Below, piece after piece: positions 5,076-5,932 of a DNA stretch of 5,932 bases; positions within the stretch are counted from its first letter, which is position 1, and every line of letters starts with the position of its first letter. The translations under genes were made by a program, and so were the position numbers. The stretch is from JAYEHL01 sp041653935 (GTDB lineage: Bacteria > Chloroflexota > Dehalococcoidia > E44-bin15), in contig JBAZEO010000134.1 in assembly GCA_041653935.1 (NCBI GenBank), positions 1 to 5,932 of the forward strand, in the 5' to 3' direction. The notes under the pieces were generated by a model. It saw only the letters and a list, made by a program, of their open reading frames with translations. It searched no databases and was not told the DNA's origin.

Positions 5076-5932
5076 TTACAAAGATACCGCTTCTTCCATG
5101 ATGGAAGCTTCGGGGGATTGCTGTGCGGAGCCAACACCTCCGGGGGCCTGTGCCGTCGGAGGTTGTCCACCGGGAACCTGTCCACCGGGAGCCGGGGCCG
5201 TCTGCGCCATCATCTGTCTCAGCATCATCAAGAGCTTGAAATGCTCCATGATATGCTGTTGTAGCGCGTCCCACCTTGCCTTTTCCCAACGCTGTGCTTC
5301 CTCTGTCTTGGCTAAGTTTGTATGGTAGTCAAGGTGAAGTTCATGGTTGTCGTGTTCGTATATGAACACCCCGCCCTTTTCTTTATCCTTGCCGTGGTCG
5401 CCAATGATAAACGCTTGGTTCTCGCGTTGTGCGCGGGACTCGTCTGCGATATCTCCCCTAAGTTCATCGGAGATATCTCCCTCACCCAAGAGCTTATAGA
5501 TTTTGTTCCAATCAATCGGTGCGCCTTGCTGTTTAAGCTCAAGCAGAAGTCTCTGCTGGACGACTTTCGACTGATGGATACTCACGCCGATATTCAGTTT
5601 AACGTCGGTATTGCCCTTCAGGTCTGCTCCCTTGAACCACATAATCGACGCTTCGTTTGAACGCCCGACGATCTTGATAAGCCGTTCCTGTTTATAGTGC
5701 TTCTCCATTAGACGAAGCCGGAACCGCCCTTCTTCCAAGAGCGTCTTGTTGATCCGCTTAATCATGGGGTCGATCTTCAGGTTTTCCTGCTCAAGCATCA
5801 TGGAGTAGAGCGACGCGGGAGCGCGTGTAGCCCCGGCAGGAAGCTGGCTATAACTTACTTCGTGGACATTTGCCACAACGTTAAGCGCGTTCCCAAGAAA
5901 CTCCCTGTGCGCGAGAACCTGTCCCGAAAGCC
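5076..5932 (-). CDS. Phage portal protein, C-terminal part (5' end outside the window)
   Basis: Two hundred and eighty-four codons up to TAA are present. The frame stays open to the window edge, so GTG at 5876 is an internal valine, not the start. The portal forms the dodecameric ring at one head vertex through which DNA enters. Visible residues 30-122 follow a portal-like layout: PAGATRAPASLYSMMLEQEN, a helical stretch, 'HYKQERLIKIVGR' (78-90), and 'FKGADLKGNTDVKLNIGVSI' (99-118). Residues 123-180 are helical and charged. Residues 190-234 carry a His-rich segment, 'YEHDNHELHLDYHTN' then 'HIMEHFKLL', which I associate with portal C-termini. Residues 245-275 form a Pro/Gly/Gln-rich flexible tail, ending SIMEEAVSL. 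Position directly before scaffold and capsid supports the call. The N-terminal clip and wing cannot be judged. Confidence 0.85.
   Translation of the reverse strand, partial: LSGQVLAHREFLGNALNVVANVHEVSYSQLPAGATRAPASLYSMMLEQENLKIDPMIKRINKTLLEEGRFRLRLMEKHYKQERLIKIVGRSNEASIMWFKGADLKGNTDVKLNIGVSIHQSKVVQQRLLLELKQQGAPIDWNKIYKLLGEGDISDELRGDIADESRAQRENQAFIIGDHGKDKEKGGVFIYEHDNHELHLDYHTNLAKTEEAQRWEKARWDALQQHIMEHFKLLMMLRQMMAQTAPAPGGQVPGGQPPTAQAPGGVGSAQQSPEASIMEEAVSL

Noticed and set aside
5076..5876. GTG at 5876 as the start of a separate 266-residue protein.
   Set aside because: The frame remains open for 18 more codons to the window edge, no ribosome binding site precedes the GTG, and the content matches the C-terminal part of a longer portal protein.

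Overview
The window is part of the head-morphogenesis module of a tailed double-stranded DNA phage (Caudoviricetes-like) or prophage, with every gene on the minus strand. Reading in the direction of transcription (high to low coordinates) the order is portal protein (3' part only), scaffolding protein, HK97-fold major capsid protein, a long repetitive Ala/Thr/Ser/Gly-rich fibre-like protein, and the first 27 codons of a further small gene that runs off the window. Portal-scaffold-capsid is the classic order of P22-like and T7-like head modules. No separate maturation protease lies between portal and capsid. No host gene, integrase, tRNA or RNA gene is visible, so the host cannot be named. Strong AGGAGG-type ribosome binding sites point to an ordinary bacterial host.

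Layout: 5932-5076 portal C-terminal part; 17-nt spacer; 5058-3904 scaffold; 1-nt spacer; 3902-2580 capsid; an intergenic stretch holding a GC-rich hairpin and a strong ribosome binding site; 2277-163 fibre-like protein; a 79-nt intergenic stretch with a second GC-rich hairpin; 83-1 start of the next gene. The tight spacing suggests one late transcript. Portal, scaffold and capsid together would build the procapsid. The fibre-like protein, made directly after the capsid protein, is a candidate head-decoration or head-fibre protein, or else a tail fibre.

The intergenic stretch between capsid and fibre gene is not real as written. A run of exactly 100 Ns (2342-2441) is flanked by two identical 127-bp copies (2215-2341 and 2442-2568). 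This looks like two contigs sharing one k-mer overlap that a scaffolder joined with a placeholder gap. If so, the true sequence is continuous and the capsid-to-fibre intergenic region is only 75 nt. The partial fibre start at 2442-2504 is then a duplicate, not a second gene.

The points of most interest are the four-fold repeat architecture of the fibre-like protein, the possibility that the assembly broke there because its body varies in the population, and the two intergenic hairpins that each end exactly 26 nt before the next start codon. I see no novel defence system, CRISPR array or mobile element.
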